Assembly: GCF_014839805.1 (NCBI RefSeq)
Contig: NC_051126.1
Location: 5,402,609-5,466,608 of the forward strand
Length of the DNA stretch: 64,000 nucleotides
Direction of reading: 5' to 3'
Source: Manduca sexta
Lineage: Eukaryota; Arthropoda; Insecta; Lepidoptera; Sphingidae
The first letter of the stretch is position 1. Each line of letters opens with the position of its first letter. A program made the translations under genes and the position numbers. Shown here one piece after another: positions 36,480-50,800 of the stretch. The notes under the pieces were generated by a model, which was not told the DNA's origin, did no database searches, and saw nothing but the letters and a program-made list of their open reading frames with translations.

Positions 36480-36872
36480 ATCAACGTACGGAAACTGACT
36501 GCGTTGTGCAGAGTGGAGGAGAGGGCACGAGCGGAGCGGGCGAGGCTCGCCGGTCGCGGCAGGCGGTAGCGAGGAGCGGGCTGCAGGCGCCATTAGCCAC
36601 CTCCCGAGCGAGAGCAGCCCGCTGAGCATTCGACTCGAGACCGCCGAGCGCACAGCACGCACACGCGTTCGCTCTCCGCAGCGAAACTTCTCACGTCCGA
36701 CACAGTCCGTACAACGTGTAACAAAGTGGTGTTTTTGACATATCGTACGTTCGTTTGTCGCGTACACTTTCATTTCACGCTTGACAGTTTTGGTTTTTGT
36801 GTTGTTTATTTTGTTTTGTGACCCGCACATTGGAGGTGATCGGTTTATTTTCAATACGGCCGTCTGTTTACG
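36480..36872 (+). promoter_or_regulatory. CpG-rich promoter with untranslated first exon ending at a GTGAGT donor
   Basis: GC content rises sharply from 36480 to about 36720, with dense CpG, the strongest such island in the window. No ATG occurs on the plus strand between about 36450 and 36872, which is notable over more than 400 nt and typical of a 5' untranslated exon. The stretch ends at 'TTTACG|GTGAGTACG', with the intron starting at 36873, close to the donor consensus. I cannot fix the start site; CACAGTC near 36701-36707 is a possible initiator. The coding part of the gene is not visible in this window, so its identity is unknown. The long gene-poor DNA to the right would then be a large first intron, as in many developmental regulators. 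Confidence 0.45.
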
Positions 36873-38189
36873 GTGAGTACGCGTTGAATTTTAATTTATT
36901 TATGTAGGAACCTCGTCCAGCTGATTTATACCGCGAGAGGAGATCGCGAACCGCATTTTACCGAACGAAGGTCGTGCGATTTGCTGCATTCGAAACGATT
37001 TCTATGTCACTGTTTGTATTGGGTCAAAGAGGTTCGTTTATCGGACTGTTATTTACTCACATTCATTAATTAGTTGACTAATTGATTTTCTGGTTTAATC
37101 GTTTGCATAGATCATGTAATTTAGTATGCTTGATAGCTTTGTCTGATTTACATTCGTGCGATACGTTCCTGATTACATGTTTAATAAGCTAAACGTAAAT
37201 TAATAAGCGCAATAACTTAATTATAATGTATATTAATTGACAAAAATCAATCTACCTGCTTTAAACTGATTCCAATTTCATCAATAACATGACAAACAAA
37301 TTAATTAACAATTGTTGAGTTAATATTACTATAAGATTGCAACATCACAAAAGATAACAAAAGGAACAAACAAAAATCACCGTCATATTTAAACCTATCG
37401 TTTCTAACTTGCGTTGAAATCTTTTACAAGCGACGAAAAATAGGGAGACTCGTCTAAAACCTTAAAAATAAGTGCTCGGCTACAACATTGTATAATTATT
37501 ACATTCAGCAACTGCTATAATGACCACAAATTTAATATTTCGACTGATATAAGATGGACAAGTCAACATTTGTGTCCGAGATTACGATTTGTGTAAATAT
37601 TGTGAGTGGAATTATCGTCGGCCGTGTTGTCCCTTCACTCATTGTACAGGGTCCTTTTGCGCGCACATGCTTATGTTTTTATATTTATCGCGTTTTTACG
37701 CATTAACACATGGTTTATGCAATCCTCTGTTATCAAATAACAAGGGTCATGAACTTATCACCAGGTTCACTTCACCGTTTCCTTACATTTCATCGGTTGC
37801 AAAATAACTAACGTAACCATTGGGTTTTTTAGTATTGGTCACCACATATCGACACGTTATTCAATGTCATAAGTCAAAATGACTCACATTCAAAACATGT
37901 ACAAATCAATTTCCTCCCTATCGAACAGTATTTGGCAATATATTCGGATTCTGTTTATTAGGTTCCCAGATATTTATTGGCACAAATGCTGGTCAAAATA
38001 TTAAGACTAGCCAATCAGTCCCGTTACTGACCTTTACAGAATTTTACAAGTCAGAATCGCTAGTTGTAAAACCGCTCTAGCGCTCTTGGCTTTTTCCAAA
38101 TTCGATAAACTATTACCTACATTATTTAAAATAAGACAGAAAATTACAACTTATTCAAATATCGAACGCATAAGCTCCTTGGAACATTT

Positions 38190-38338
38190 CCCATATTTGT
38201 GAGTTATGAATCACGTATCATGAGGTGTAAAGGAATCGTGCCCATGTGCAAAGTTTCATCTCAATCAGTTACGACGTAGGAAGATTGAGCAACAAATAAA
38301 CAGAACACGCATTCCGATTTATTATATTAATGGGATAA
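38190..38338 (+). repeat. 3' half of CTAGC/TAGAT-type repeat
   Basis: 'GCAAAGTTTCATCTCAATC', 'AGCAACAAATAAACAGAACA' and 'ATTATATTAATGGGAT' follow the family's order (CCAAATTTCATCnAAATC ... AACAAACA ... TTATAATATTAGTnnGAT). The head is lost. Confidence 0.5.
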
Positions 38339-40706
38339 ATGAAATCATTGCTTAGGGTACAATTGATCGCGTGCGCGTATATCGCGGGCGTAAATTATCG
38401 TGTTGATATCATTAATAATGTAACAATTAAGTGAGAATTTTACGAAATAAATCAGGCGCTAAACACTCCGACACTTGTTACCGATTGTCGATACTAGGTC
38501 AGTGTGAAAAATAGTGTACATAACGCAAGTTAATGCTAAATACGTGGCGACGACCTCTTTCACATTGTCCGTCAAATAAATTGTACAGTAGACATGTCTG
38601 TCGGAGTACACTAACTGGAGCACATGCCCCCGTTACTGCCACCAGTCTAGAAATTGACATAATTTTTGTCAATTAACATAAAAAAATGTAATAAAACGTC
38701 TCACAAGCTTGAATCTCTGATCTCACGCACAAAGTAAGACGATGCGATACTCTGTTTGTAAGGTAAGGTTTTCTTAAAATTTCTCTGAACTAACATTTTC
38801 ATTAAATTATACTGACATTATCATATATCTATTCTGTATCTTTGTTCACCGTTCTATCGGTTTACGTAAATCCTTTAAGTTCTTTGTGCAATTTATCATA
38901 ATGCAAGCAGCTGTGTTAATGACATTTCTATAGTTTCATGTAAATGAACGTTCAAGGAACGATTGTTGAATTGCATAACTCGCTGTAGATACAGAGACCA
39001 TTTCATTATTATGTCGCGTATTGTAAGGAACATAATATTTCGTAAGATTACTATAATCCAGCTCAACATATTATTACGTCGAGGTTTCCTCTATTCTTCT
39101 TCATTCAATTACGTTTATCTGTAAGGTTTAGTCTCTTTGTAACCGTATTGAACACTTGAATAAAAATTATGAAACTAATATATTACCGACGAAAGCCTGG
39201 ATATTGTATTCAATCTATTTAAAAAAATGAATACAATATTCCTTGTAACTCATATAAGCATAGATTGTAATAAACACAATGATTAATATCTACAACCGTT
39301 TTTTCAAGTGGTGCATATATTTTAACTTCATTGTTAGTAATATTTTTTTTTATAAATGAACATTTTGATGTTACACAAAATTTTATAGAAATATAAACTA
39401 TCGTCAAATTGTAATTACTTAACTGTTGTTAACTTCGAAGAGTAGATTTACTCCATAAGATAATCGACTGCTCTATTAGGATCTGTTAACATAGAGCTTC
39501 ATATAAAATACATGCACTTCCTTTGATATCATTTAGCTTTGATCTGTTGAAATGTAACGAAAATGCAATATCTTCTGCTATTATGCTATACTGCACCTTA
39601 ATATACATATGTTTATCTCAAGCTCGTTTCTTGTGGACACAATGCAGACAGTAATGTAAATTTTACTGCGCATTCCTTTGGATGAAATTACAGAGTCTCG
39701 TAAAAATTCATTAGTCTTTTACTGACAAAATTGTTTTACATCTTTCAAATCCAATTTCTTTGCTTTTTCTTTCCCACTAAATATGAGTACTGCCATATTT
39801 GTTGCAATATATTATAAAATAAAATACGTGTTTTTTATTATTTTTGAGTTATATCTATAATCTCTTAAATAATAAACTACAAATAAAACGATGGCTTGTA
39901 GGATAATACTATATAACTCATAAAACCGGTTAAATGACAATATCCGCTGTAACTACGATGATATCTACTTATTAACATACAAAAATTTCATGTTTCGAGT
40001 CTTACTGACAACCCAAATTGTTAAATAAAAATGGGTATGCATAACTCTAATGAAATACTAATTAATTAAGAAAAAATCAATACGTAATGACACAATTTAA
40101 ATTAAAACGATGTCACATCAGTTTGGAATTATGTCCAACAGTAGGATAATAGACATCACGTGGCATATAATGATGATATCAGAAGTCTAAATCATTTTAA
40201 GATCCTGCACCACCGGTAAAAAACTGATATGTGTTATATCAAATTCCTTATGATAGTGAGTTTCAACTGGGTATTGAACTTTTATATTATAGACACGCCG
40301 TATTATTGAATGGGCTCAAGCGTGATAGTGCAACTTATAGAAAATCATCGTAAAACAAATTTACTGTTGCGTTTCGAACGACCAAGATATTTCCGCTAAA
40401 CCCATAAATATTACTAAACTTTTTTTGCGTTTATTGAAAAGACATTTTTAATTTTACAACCTGCCGACGAGACAAATGCAATAGTTATGATTAACAGCGT
40501 TAAGGTCCAAGTGCAAGTATGTTGTATCTTGTATTTTAGATACTTTTTATGAAGTGTATAGTACATCTCTGTTGACACACTGGATGTTCCTTTCAAAACT
40601 AACACTATACATGTTTCGCCTATGTATATGAAATCAAATTCCATTTCATCACACCGTCAAATCCTCTTTTCTTTCTTTTAAGATTCTTCACTAGATCTGT
40701 GAGTGG

Positions 40707-40775
40707 TCATGGGCGGCAGTGCTTACTTACCACAAATTGACCCATGCTTCTCTATCATCCCTCTCCTATAAAAAC
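40707..40775 (-). repeat. Relic of lepidopteran dispersed repeat, reverse orientation
   Basis: 'TGGGCGGCAGTGCTTACTTA' followed by 'CCACAAATTGACCCATGC' and 'CCTCTCCTATAAAAA' matches the common lepidopteran segment GGCGGTGATCACTTACCATCAGGTGACCC...CCTCCTATAAAAA. The tail is A-rich. Confidence 0.55.
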
Positions 40776-41399
40776 ATCATAGAAACCAAAAATAATCAAG
40801 TAATCGAATGGCACCATGATGTAAAGTATCATATAAAGATGTCAAGGCCGTGCAGTAGTGATGTTCACATTGACATTGGCTCGAGTGCCTGAGGCATCGG
40901 AACTCGAAGCCAAATCACCCGCGCCGGCGCACCTGTGCGACACACAAACCTAGCAAAATAATCTTCAAATTTTAAAACTATGCAAAGTGAAATTGATTCC
41001 TAATTAGCAACACTACGAGATTTCTTTGACTATAACGTATATATTTTGAAAAGCCGTAAAGCGTCGATTTTATTGCATGCGATACTCTTTGATGTGGGCT
41101 ACGAGTGGATTATTATTATATGAAATCATGTTGTTTATGCAACATTACACTTAGCTGTACACGAGTTGCATCTCATGAACTACACTATATTATACACAAT
41201 ATTATTATGTTGATCATTTCGTCAACATTCGGAAAGGCCTCGTATATCGTTGTAACATCAAAGAACTAGTGACTTTATGTCCGTGACTTAAGTGAAAACA
41301 CACTTAATATAATGCACCTTCCAGTATCACAAATATTAACGATCTAAATTTCAAAGTGAACCGAGATATAATTCCAGTGGTGTATAGCGCATAATTAAT

Positions 41400-42500
41400 G
41401 AACGTATGTGTATTGTATGAGCGTTTTCAATCGCTAAGACTCGAACAATTTGTTTTTTGTCGTCGCGAACATGTGAACAGGCGGGCATAGAGCGGCGGTT
41501 TCCCGCGGCGGAGCAGGTCGCTCCCGCGCGCCGCTCACTGCTCACTCCCACGACTCCAGCCTTCCGTCTTCACCGCGCGGACGCACAATAGCTACGTTAC
41601 CGCTTATTTTTTCCAGCTTTGTTGTTTACGTTAATGGTTACCGTGCCTCAAGAATTCCTGGAAGAGAAACTTACCTTTTTCTTATGTTTTATAGAATCGA
41701 TATGGCTTCCGCGTATCGATTTTTTGCCATCGACGGCGTCGATACCAGTCCTTTGGGACTGGCGCCGACCTGATCCAATTCTGATGTGGAACGCGTCGTG
41801 CGATAAACTTTGTCTGCTGGCAAGCCGAGTGCGTACCTCGAGCTGACGAATGACCGGGAAGTCCTTTCGTCCGTTCTAGTTTTAAATTGCTGTGACTAAT
41901 TACTGTACGTCTTAAGTGAACCCATGGACTAATTGTAATTGTTTGTGCCGCTGTGTGCAGTAAACGAATTATTAATGCCGCCGCACATCACCACTTGGCT
42001 TTTATATTGTTTAGAAACAGCCGAATGGTTTCGCCGAGAACTGTGCCATGTGGCTGCATTAAAGGTGACGACGACTTCGGTTATTTATTAACCTTTTAGA
42101 GCACACACTCCAGACACTTTTTGCCACTTATTTTTTGCACGGTTCGCATTTAGCTCTCATGTTACCCGAGATAAAATCTGTTGCGTTGTTACGTTATGCA
42201 TTCGGCCGTTGACTCTAACTAGCGTTTCAGTCGTGGCATAGTTCTAATTACTATCGAACAATCTGACTGTTACATCTGGCGTATCCGCGGTGGCTTACTG
42301 TGGACTCGGGGTTTCGACCTTAGGCCGCGAACAAAGATTACCGTTGCTTGCTGTCTTTTTTACTTTATTTAATTCCGCGAAGTGGTGTAACGGTGTCGCG
42401 TACATTTGTTTTGGTTCGCCCGCGCCGCCGGCTTGCGCCATGCTTATTACGTTGCATCAAATTGTATATCGCACCCGTGTGTATTATATCATACCGTCCG
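41400..42500. promoter_or_regulatory. GC-elevated zone, possible regulatory or first-exon region
   Basis: CpG-dense patches lie at 41478-41580, 41700-41860 and 42400-42480 in otherwise AT-rich DNA. On the minus strand a strong donor, AAAAAG|GTAAGT, lies at about 41668-41679. It is preceded by GC-rich sequence that is open in one frame for over 60 codons but lacks a good start. A 7-bp stem with tetraloop (CCAGTCC...GGACTGG) lies near 41745-41765. On either strand this could be an untranslated exon or an enhancer. Open frames on both strands here are expected from GC content and are not called as genes. Confidence 0.25.
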
Positions 42501-44648
42501 CTCAGAATTAATGTCAGTAAGAAAACGATTACTCACAACACAATTACTTACGCAGCGGTCATGTGGCCAGAACACTATTGCGTTACACTTCACATGTTAA
42601 ATTAGGCATTGTGAACTTCTATACACTTGTATCTCTTTCTAACATGCACGAACAATAAGAACATACATTAAGGCTAGTCTTTCATGTATGTTAGCACAGA
42701 GTGTATCGTAAGGCCGTGGGAAAATTTTAGTCCCGATGCGTAAGGAATTCACCGACACATAGGAACGTGACCACAGAGCGAGGACACGTGGCTACCTGCC
42801 TACCCTTTACGCATTGTGTCTCATGGCTCGGTGCAATTGAATATTACTTTGAAACTTAACTCTTGGGTTACGGCCGGGTGCGCAACAGTCCGCAGAATTC
42901 CGCAGCGACATACGTACTCAACCCGTGCTTATCCTCCAGATGGGAGGATAACGTCTATTCTTAGTTTCGGAACGTTTCCTTTGATTTACTTAAATAGATT
43001 TCCCCCCGAGATTTATAGACGGTTACGCGCTCTATAACGTTAAGCAATTTACACACTTGAATTCACAATGAATCACAAGTCACATTGTTATTGTCTCAGA
43101 CTTGATATTACGAAAGGAAAGTTGCAGATGAATTGCAACTTTAGGTGTGACACTAATTAGACTTTAAATAGTACTCATAACTACAATGAGATAAGTACAT
43201 TTAATATGATAACATCGATATTGTTTGCTCTGCATTACTTGAAGCCTAGTACAACACTAACATGTTTCGAAGCGTCATTTCACCGCGTTCATATTGATTC
43301 AGTTGGTAATGTACATTTACATTTATCAGATTACAGCTGAGTGGTTAAACAAACCGAATTTCAAAATAATTAATAGGCACTACCGGAGGTTACATGTTAA
43401 TGAGAGAGAGATTAATGAGAGCGCACTCTTTAGCTATTTATGTTGAAATAAAAAAAATGTACAGCGAGCCATAATACAGCAATTCGATTTGTTTTTGTTT
43501 TTTTTATATTTCTGGCAATTTTTTTCTAGTCAATTTCATCTTGTGGATAGTTTTAGGTATATTATTTGAAACAAGCAATAATTTAATCAAAACAGTAGCT
43601 TAATTTATGTCGTTAGAATAGAAAGTTAATGCTCAGAAATACAAAGTAGTCATAGAATATTACTTGCGAACATTCATATGAAATAATTAACATGGAGCGG
43701 AGAGTATTAATTTTATTTCCGCTTATCGGCGTCAGACGTGTAAGCGACTTATATAAATCTTGAATGATTGCCACGTGATAGGTACTCTATGCCGGTACAC
43801 TGCACAGTGTATAGTGTTGTATACAGCACTCGTACGCAAGTGACAGGACAAGGCGACGCGGACACGGCCGACAGAAACGAAAGTGACTCGCTAGATTTAT
43901 TTACACTTGTTCGGAATAGAAGCAAACACTTCTAAAACTGGTGTCCACTTTACATCTGTGGCCCGGTCCGCCTCGCTATTTATATCGCTCTAAGCGAAGA
44001 TCTGCCTCCATCTAAGGCAAACTAGATACATTGCCACTTGGCAATTAACCGTGCTTTGTGTTCATTCAAACGTTCACTCCCTTCCTTTGTTCCAAATGAA
44101 TTACCGACAACTTGCCACCGACATTTTTTTCACGTACCGCATTATACGCCGGGTCGTCGAACCTCTTAGGAACCTTTGTCGGCAAACAAAGTAAGATTTG
44201 AGAGTGTTTGCGGTCAAAGTTTACTGAAACAATTTCTGGAGTCCCTCCTTCATAAGCATAGATTCAATAAAACTATGAGCATCGTGCCCGCCGGCTCGCT
44301 AATAGAAACAGGAAATCGAATTTCGCGGCTGCGACCTGCCACCGAGACAACTCAATAAAGATAGATATTTCAGTACATCAGGTCATGTTCAAAACAATGA
44401 ACCCCGTAAATAGAGCATTTGGTAGCCGTTTGGATGATTGAATCGGTGACGGCTGACGGGTGTGAGCGACCAATTGAGCTTGTGCCTAATACAATCGGAT
44501 GTGACACTCAATGTGATGGAAGGGACGCGGACGCATCACTAGGAAACGATCAAAACGAGATTTATTCACAGGCATGTCAATAGTCATAAGACACCCTTTT
44601 GAAACTAGCTTCTTCCATCAAATAAGTAATAATTCTCGCGAAGCACCT

Positions 44649-44651
<3 letters not shown>

Positions 44652-44684
<33 letters not shown>
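44652..44684. repeat. (AT)n microsatellite
   Basis: About 33 nt of uninterrupted AT alternation. Confidence 0.95.
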
Positions 44685-44691
<7 letters not shown>

Positions 44692-47600
44692 AGCAAAGCA
44701 TAGGGAATAGCTACTAGGAATCATTAAATATTAATCCGAAGTCATTGAACTTAGTCCGATACATTGCTTTCTTACGGATTCGTAAACCAAAGCATAATAA
44801 AAGTAAAACTGGGTGAGCAATGGTTCTGTAATAATGACAAGTACTGAGAGAAACGGAATGCTCCATGTATTGAGATAATTTCGATTTCCTTTTATAGAAA
44901 GTAAGATCGGTCGATAGGTGGCCATCAGGCGCAACAACACCCAACTAATTCGCCAGGAAACCTGTTCCACAACTCGAAAGACGTGGTATTATCGGAATAA
45001 CTTCTTGAGCTCTAATGGAATTTTAATTAAACCTTAAGAAATTATTCATATAACAATTTCATTCAAGTGATAAGTTCTAATAATTGCAAATTATTATATA
45101 AGAATATAACTCATATGTTGAAAATCACACAAATCTTAACTGATAGTCGCGTGAATCGTATAGACTTAACCACGACCTTGTAATACATGTATAGATATAG
45201 TATAATGTTAATATTGAGATGCATGTCGATTATGTGTCATAAATCTGGCCGGACATTTACAAAAATATCTATAAAATAAAGACCAATACGCTTGCACTAT
45301 TTTATATCTATATATATACATATCAGTCAATTGCGAATAACACATGTGCCTATGATTTCCGTATCATCATAAAATTAAGAAAAATATTCTTTTAAACCGC
45401 TCGTATCGACACTAAGTTAACTCATGTCAAAAAAGATACCAAAGCAATACCGAGATTCATAGTAGCAGAATGTCAATTAAAATTTTAGTTTGTAGAATCA
45501 TAAGATAAAATTTTTATTTATAAAAAGACAGATAGATATAGTCTACTGATCCGTAAAAACATGATATTTTTTCTATACCGAATCGTTTCTAGTTTAGTAC
45601 TATTGTATAACTGTGTTACTACTGCACTACAAATGCGAAGAAGCCTTTCTATCTTCTGATAATACTGCAGGTAACACAATTGTCTAGTAGTGCTGTCATC
45701 GACTATAAAACAGGACTACGACAAAATATTATGGACCTGTTTCACGAGATTCAAGTAAATTTTATTTAACAGCTAATATAATGCTTATTTTATTACCATT
45801 TCTTTCGAGACTTAGATTCGTGTGGCACTTGTGTATTTTCGGCTTATACATATATGTAACAAATAGCATTTTAAAGCCCTTCGAAATTGTAAAGCCTTCA
45901 CTATAATTAAGAAGAGTTCTTAATTCTAATAATCCACGTTGGCGAAGAGCATAACTAAAGAACATGTAAAATTAAAATACACGAAAGTATATTTCGGCAA
46001 TAACTTATTCCATAGAAATATATGATTGTAACCCAAGTCGTTTAAAGGCAAGTATATATACACGGTGAAGTCTCATTTGATGCTACGCTTTTACGAGTTT
46101 GACTAAATCCTCTTGCGGAGGCTGGATTGAATGCAAAATGTCTTCTCATTCACACAAGCGGCGGCTATAAAATTGATTATAAACGTATCTAATTTAATTT
46201 TATGGTGGCACACCAACGTTACTTATACGATTCATTCTTATACGTTTAAGGATCGAGTTATTAAAAAAATATCCACTCAGTATAATTATAATGATCTTTG
46301 TTAGTATTTAAATAATATACCGTAAAATTGAGTACACAAAACACCTAGATTTTTTTTTAAATATACTAAGTGAGTAATCGAAAGATTTAATAAAACGAAT
46401 GTCAAGTTTTATACAGTTTTACAACAAAGCTGCACGGTCTGTGTCGGCATATAGTGGTATCAAATATTCATTGACGTGTTCAGTTCAACCGCTTATTCCC
46501 TCCCCGGAACGAACCCTCGTAGACAGCCGTTCACATACCCATATATACCATATATACGATGGTCTAACTACAACGATATTTTTATGTGGACATCTCACGA
46601 AACGCTTTCTTTTAACAACAATGTAACAATTCAGTTTCAATAAATGTATCTAAGGAGCATGAAACAAGCTTAATTTAAACAGTACATTTTATAGAATTAT
46701 AATTGTTCGAACGTATGAGTAAAATATTTATATATTATAAGGTAAATAGTGATGAACCTGTGTGACCTTAGTATGAACAATCGTACGAATTTGTTCTACT
46801 AGGTTTTGATATCGTTGTTTAATCGTCGTATCACACGGTAGTTTACCAATGAACAACACAGGTTAGCAAAACAAATTGCAATCTGTTACAGGCGAGTGTG
46901 CAACCTCCCTCGGGGGAAATTTCTTAGTTTTCCCCCATCTCGTGATCTTCCCCTGTTTAATGGCGGCGTGCGAGACAGGAAACCGTCTCATTGGGGTGAA
47001 TATACCTTAATTGGCATCTGAGATGATAAAACGAACCTACCTTGTTATTACTTCACGAGCTTGGAAGAACAATTTTATTTACTTGTATTTTGGTATAATG
47101 TTTTATGAGTTACATCACAAAACTTAGGCCAGAGTTCGTCATGCTACTGGTATTTAGCAGTAGTTAATATAGTAATACAATTCGATCTTCAGCCATGTAT
47201 TTTATCAGTTTAAAGCTTGCTTTAAATCTCGCTACCAATCGCTAAAGTAAAATTTTGCCAATAACCGTATCAGAAATATCTAGAAATGGAACATCGTTTT
47301 AACGTGCCACTTCCACATGTCACAGATAATTAAATTTCCTACCTCGTCAGGAGTGTATAGTTCGTGACATTTAGAACTGAGTAATCGAAAACATCGGAAC
47401 TTGTATATTGAAATTACTCGATAGTTCAATTTGCAATTGCAAATATCCGGCCGTCGGCCGTGCCAACAATGGCATCGTATTTCGCTTCTCGCAATATGTA
47501 ATAGACCGCACGTTTTCATTAGAACTGAATTTATTCATTTCATGGAATTCAGGAGATACCTGATCGCGCTAAACTGTTGCCCCAATTAATAATACTGACC

Positions 47601-47754
47601 CATTTCTGGATTCGCAGTCGAGTGCCGCGCAATGTTTACGATAGGTGTTATTTAGTTTATACAGTATTCAGTCATGCACGCCAATATACAAAAGTGTTAG
47701 TGCCGCCTATATAACACCTTAAATGTTCACAAAAACATTAATGTAAATAACGTA

Positions 47755-47817
47755 ATATTATGGAGCGACATAGTCGCGAAATATCGACCAAGCTCCTTAA
47801 ATAAAGATTTAAAAAAA
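47755..47817 (+). mobile_element. Tiny poly(A) retro-insertion with target duplication
   Basis: About 63 bp ending in AATAAAG, a short spacer and a run of about ten A is flanked by TAACGTA at 47748-47754 and again at 47821-47827, up to 10 bp if shared A bases are counted. A poly(A) tail, a nearby AATAAA and a target duplication are the marks of LINE-driven retroposition. The body (GCGACATAGTCGCGAAATAT) is probably the 3' end of a LINE RNA, but it is too short to name. Confidence 0.7.
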
Positions 47818-50800
47818 AAATAACGTATTGCATAATCTTTATCTTTTGTATCCTAAATAAAAGAAAAATAATTATAGGTTAAAGTTAAAAACGTCTTAAC
47901 TCAATTTCATTTTATTTTCTAAGGCTGATTTCTTTCTGTCAATAGAATTATATATAACCATGTAAACTTTTTTGAAATATTATAAGGTGGTACTAATATA
48001 AAAATGCGATACTTATAATGTTTTAAAATTTATAATAGTTCAGGGTAAATATTTTACTTTGGATAGTTACATATATTCGGTCTCTTCTATACTAGGTATC
48101 CACTTATTCGCTAGCAAGCCTTAATCTCTTTTTTGCTATTTGTGTTGTCGCATGGCTCATCACACGCACTGGCAATATTATAGTTTTTCTATTTCTGTGA
48201 GTTTAAGGTCGTCGACATGTAAAAACCACTTGTCTCTACACGTCGCTACCAGAACCGGCCTCCGACAATAACAAAAATCAATCATTGGCGTTGTCCGCTT
48301 AGCATCAGACTCATTGACAAGCACCCTCGTCAAGTCACGTCCATCAATCAAATGAATATTCTATAGGTATGCTGGTTCGCTTTTCCGCACACAGATTTGT
48401 CAATTGTCAATAAGTATGACTGGCGGAGGACACTTCGCCTTGAAGTTCTTTACGTCCAACATCACAAAGACAAGGATCGATGTATTGATGTATCTATGTC
48501 GTTGGTTGGCCGTACAAGGAAACCTGAAAAGTGGACATAGCCCTATGAATTAATCTCTGCCAGCAGCAGGCTTATGCCAAAATGTCAAACACAGATGTCG
48601 GAATAAATATGGAAATGATTTGTGGCCGGCTGGAATGTATGGTTCGCACTGTTTGGATTGTAAACAAGCAACAAAAACAATGTTTTGTTGTATACATAAT
48701 ATCAGCAAAGGAATGTTATGGATTGGCAAAAGAGGGCTTAATCATTTTAATGCATTTCTGTTCTTAATAAAACATATTATGCCAGACTGATATATATGTA
48801 AGTACATGAGTTTCTTAACCCGTTATGTATATCACTCGTGATTACTGTGCCCCTAGTATTATTATGACAAATAATACGTAACTAGACGGAATAAAATTGA
48901 CAATGAATTATCGTTCGTAACGCATGTGAACAACTATACAAAACTGATCACCCACTCCTCAATTGTTGGAGTTTCGCACGAAGGCTGTTCTTGGTTGACT
49001 TAGCAATTACTCGCTATGTCAGACTATAATTACATGCCTAATTATTTGCCTACGGAATACAAATCGATACTTATTGTTGTCTATACACTTTGCTCCTATT
49101 GAAAGCAATATAACTCCGGTTGAGTTTGAAACTAACAGTTGCATCGTTTACCGTTATGGGCGAAATGCCAATATTAACACTTAAGCCTCTTGCAAAATAG
49201 AAGATTGTGACAAATATCTCAGTCGCAATCCTATTTTAGATTCTAGCCATAGAGAATCATCGTCAATTTCACTTTGTGTTCAGATTAAATCTCTTAACAA
49301 ATTTATTTTGTAATGGTTTACGCTTCTAACAAGCATACTCGTAATTGTGTAAGAAATAAATATCGCATTAAAACATTGAACTACCGAAATGCCCAGTTGT
49401 AACCATTTTGTTCAACATATCACGCCTGAGGAATAAACAAATAGTTTATGCATATAAAATGTTATGTATGACGCCATTTTGTCGAGAAGCCCGTTATGCG
49501 AAGTAAGGTACACCAAAGGAGCCGTATCAAATATTATTCCTCACGACCAGTTTCTTAATTGTCCATCAAATTGTGATGGCAAACAATCAGCACTATTGTC
49601 TGAATGAACAGAAAAGAGCGAGGAATTGCGCGACAATAGTAGACGTGTTTCACGAGGTAAAAGTGCGAACAAACAATGGTGCCGATGCCTATTTGATTCC
49701 GTGCTTTCCCTTTTGTCAAATATGCTTGAGCGAATTTTCATAATAATTCTGTTCCGCCGGAGAATTTGTTTATTGCTAATACCGTAGTGGAAACGAAAAT
49801 TATGCTGGATATATTGTGAATAGAGGTGAGCTACGAAATGGCGATTTGACCTAAATATCACAAATCATATCGATATAACGATTAATTTTATTATATTTTT
49901 CAGTAGAAATTATTACGCATTGCCGCCGTCAATAAGCATTATTAGATTTAACATCTAATATGTAAAGATGACGAACCCATGCCATGATTTACGTATGTAC
50001 TATGTAGTAAGAAATTCTACTGCTTAAGATCAAGCGTGACAGTAGTAGTCTATGAGATAATAAGACGGGAATTAGTTCGGCCTCTAACCTTACAGTTTAC
50101 ACGATGCGCTAGTTACGGTTCTGTCTACCTTTTCAAAAATTAGTATATTAAGAAATATCTTTTCGATAAAAATAATTAAATTAAACAAAACACACTAGTT
50201 GTCTTAACGTTAAACACGCATTAGCGTGTGTGCAAATACAATCACGGAACTGTTTATGGAACATGACGATAGAATTGTGCGGAAGGGTAAACAGATATTA
50301 CGATAAGAGCAAGGTATCCTTATCACTCGGTGACGCTTCGTATGTCATACGTAAAATAATGTAATATTGTTGTAACCCTAGTGCAATCGTTAAGCCAGGG
50401 TTTCTTTTTCTCTTTTAAGAATATTTTGCTTTAATTAGTGATTTATAGAAAAATTGTATTGCATAGAAATCTTGACTGAAGTGGTTAAAAATATAATAAA
50501 ATCGAAGTACTCTTTGTAACATAAATAAAATGGTATTTCCACTATAAATCGATGAAATCTACTTCAACTTTTCTAACTACATATGACTCTTTACAATAAA
50601 ATCTTGGCTACACGCCTATTCGTTTTATATGTCTATTGTCTTGTTGAAATATTATCTTTATTAATGCTGTTTCTTAAGCTAGCAGCCTTATCCAAAGAGA
50701 TTCGTCATCCTCGCCTTGAAATCAACCACAGGTAGCGGAAAATACGTAAGGCTGTTTAGAAGGTTTAATTCAAATAGTGTATGGATTTGTCACTCATTCC

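Larger units (their letters stand above)
36873..41400. other. Putative long intron, non-coding
   Basis: No exon is supported. Two repeat relics (38190-38338, 40707-40775) are listed separately. Intron status depends on the candidate exon ending at 36872. Confidence 0.4.

Noticed and set aside
41351..41551. Minus-strand frame in the GC-rich zone
   Set aside because: Open frames on both strands are expected from high GC. Its composition (A, G, R, S) fits an untranslated CpG region.
46399..46626. 75-codon frame followed by AATAAA near 46640
   Set aside because: No homology or splice context, and composition looks random.
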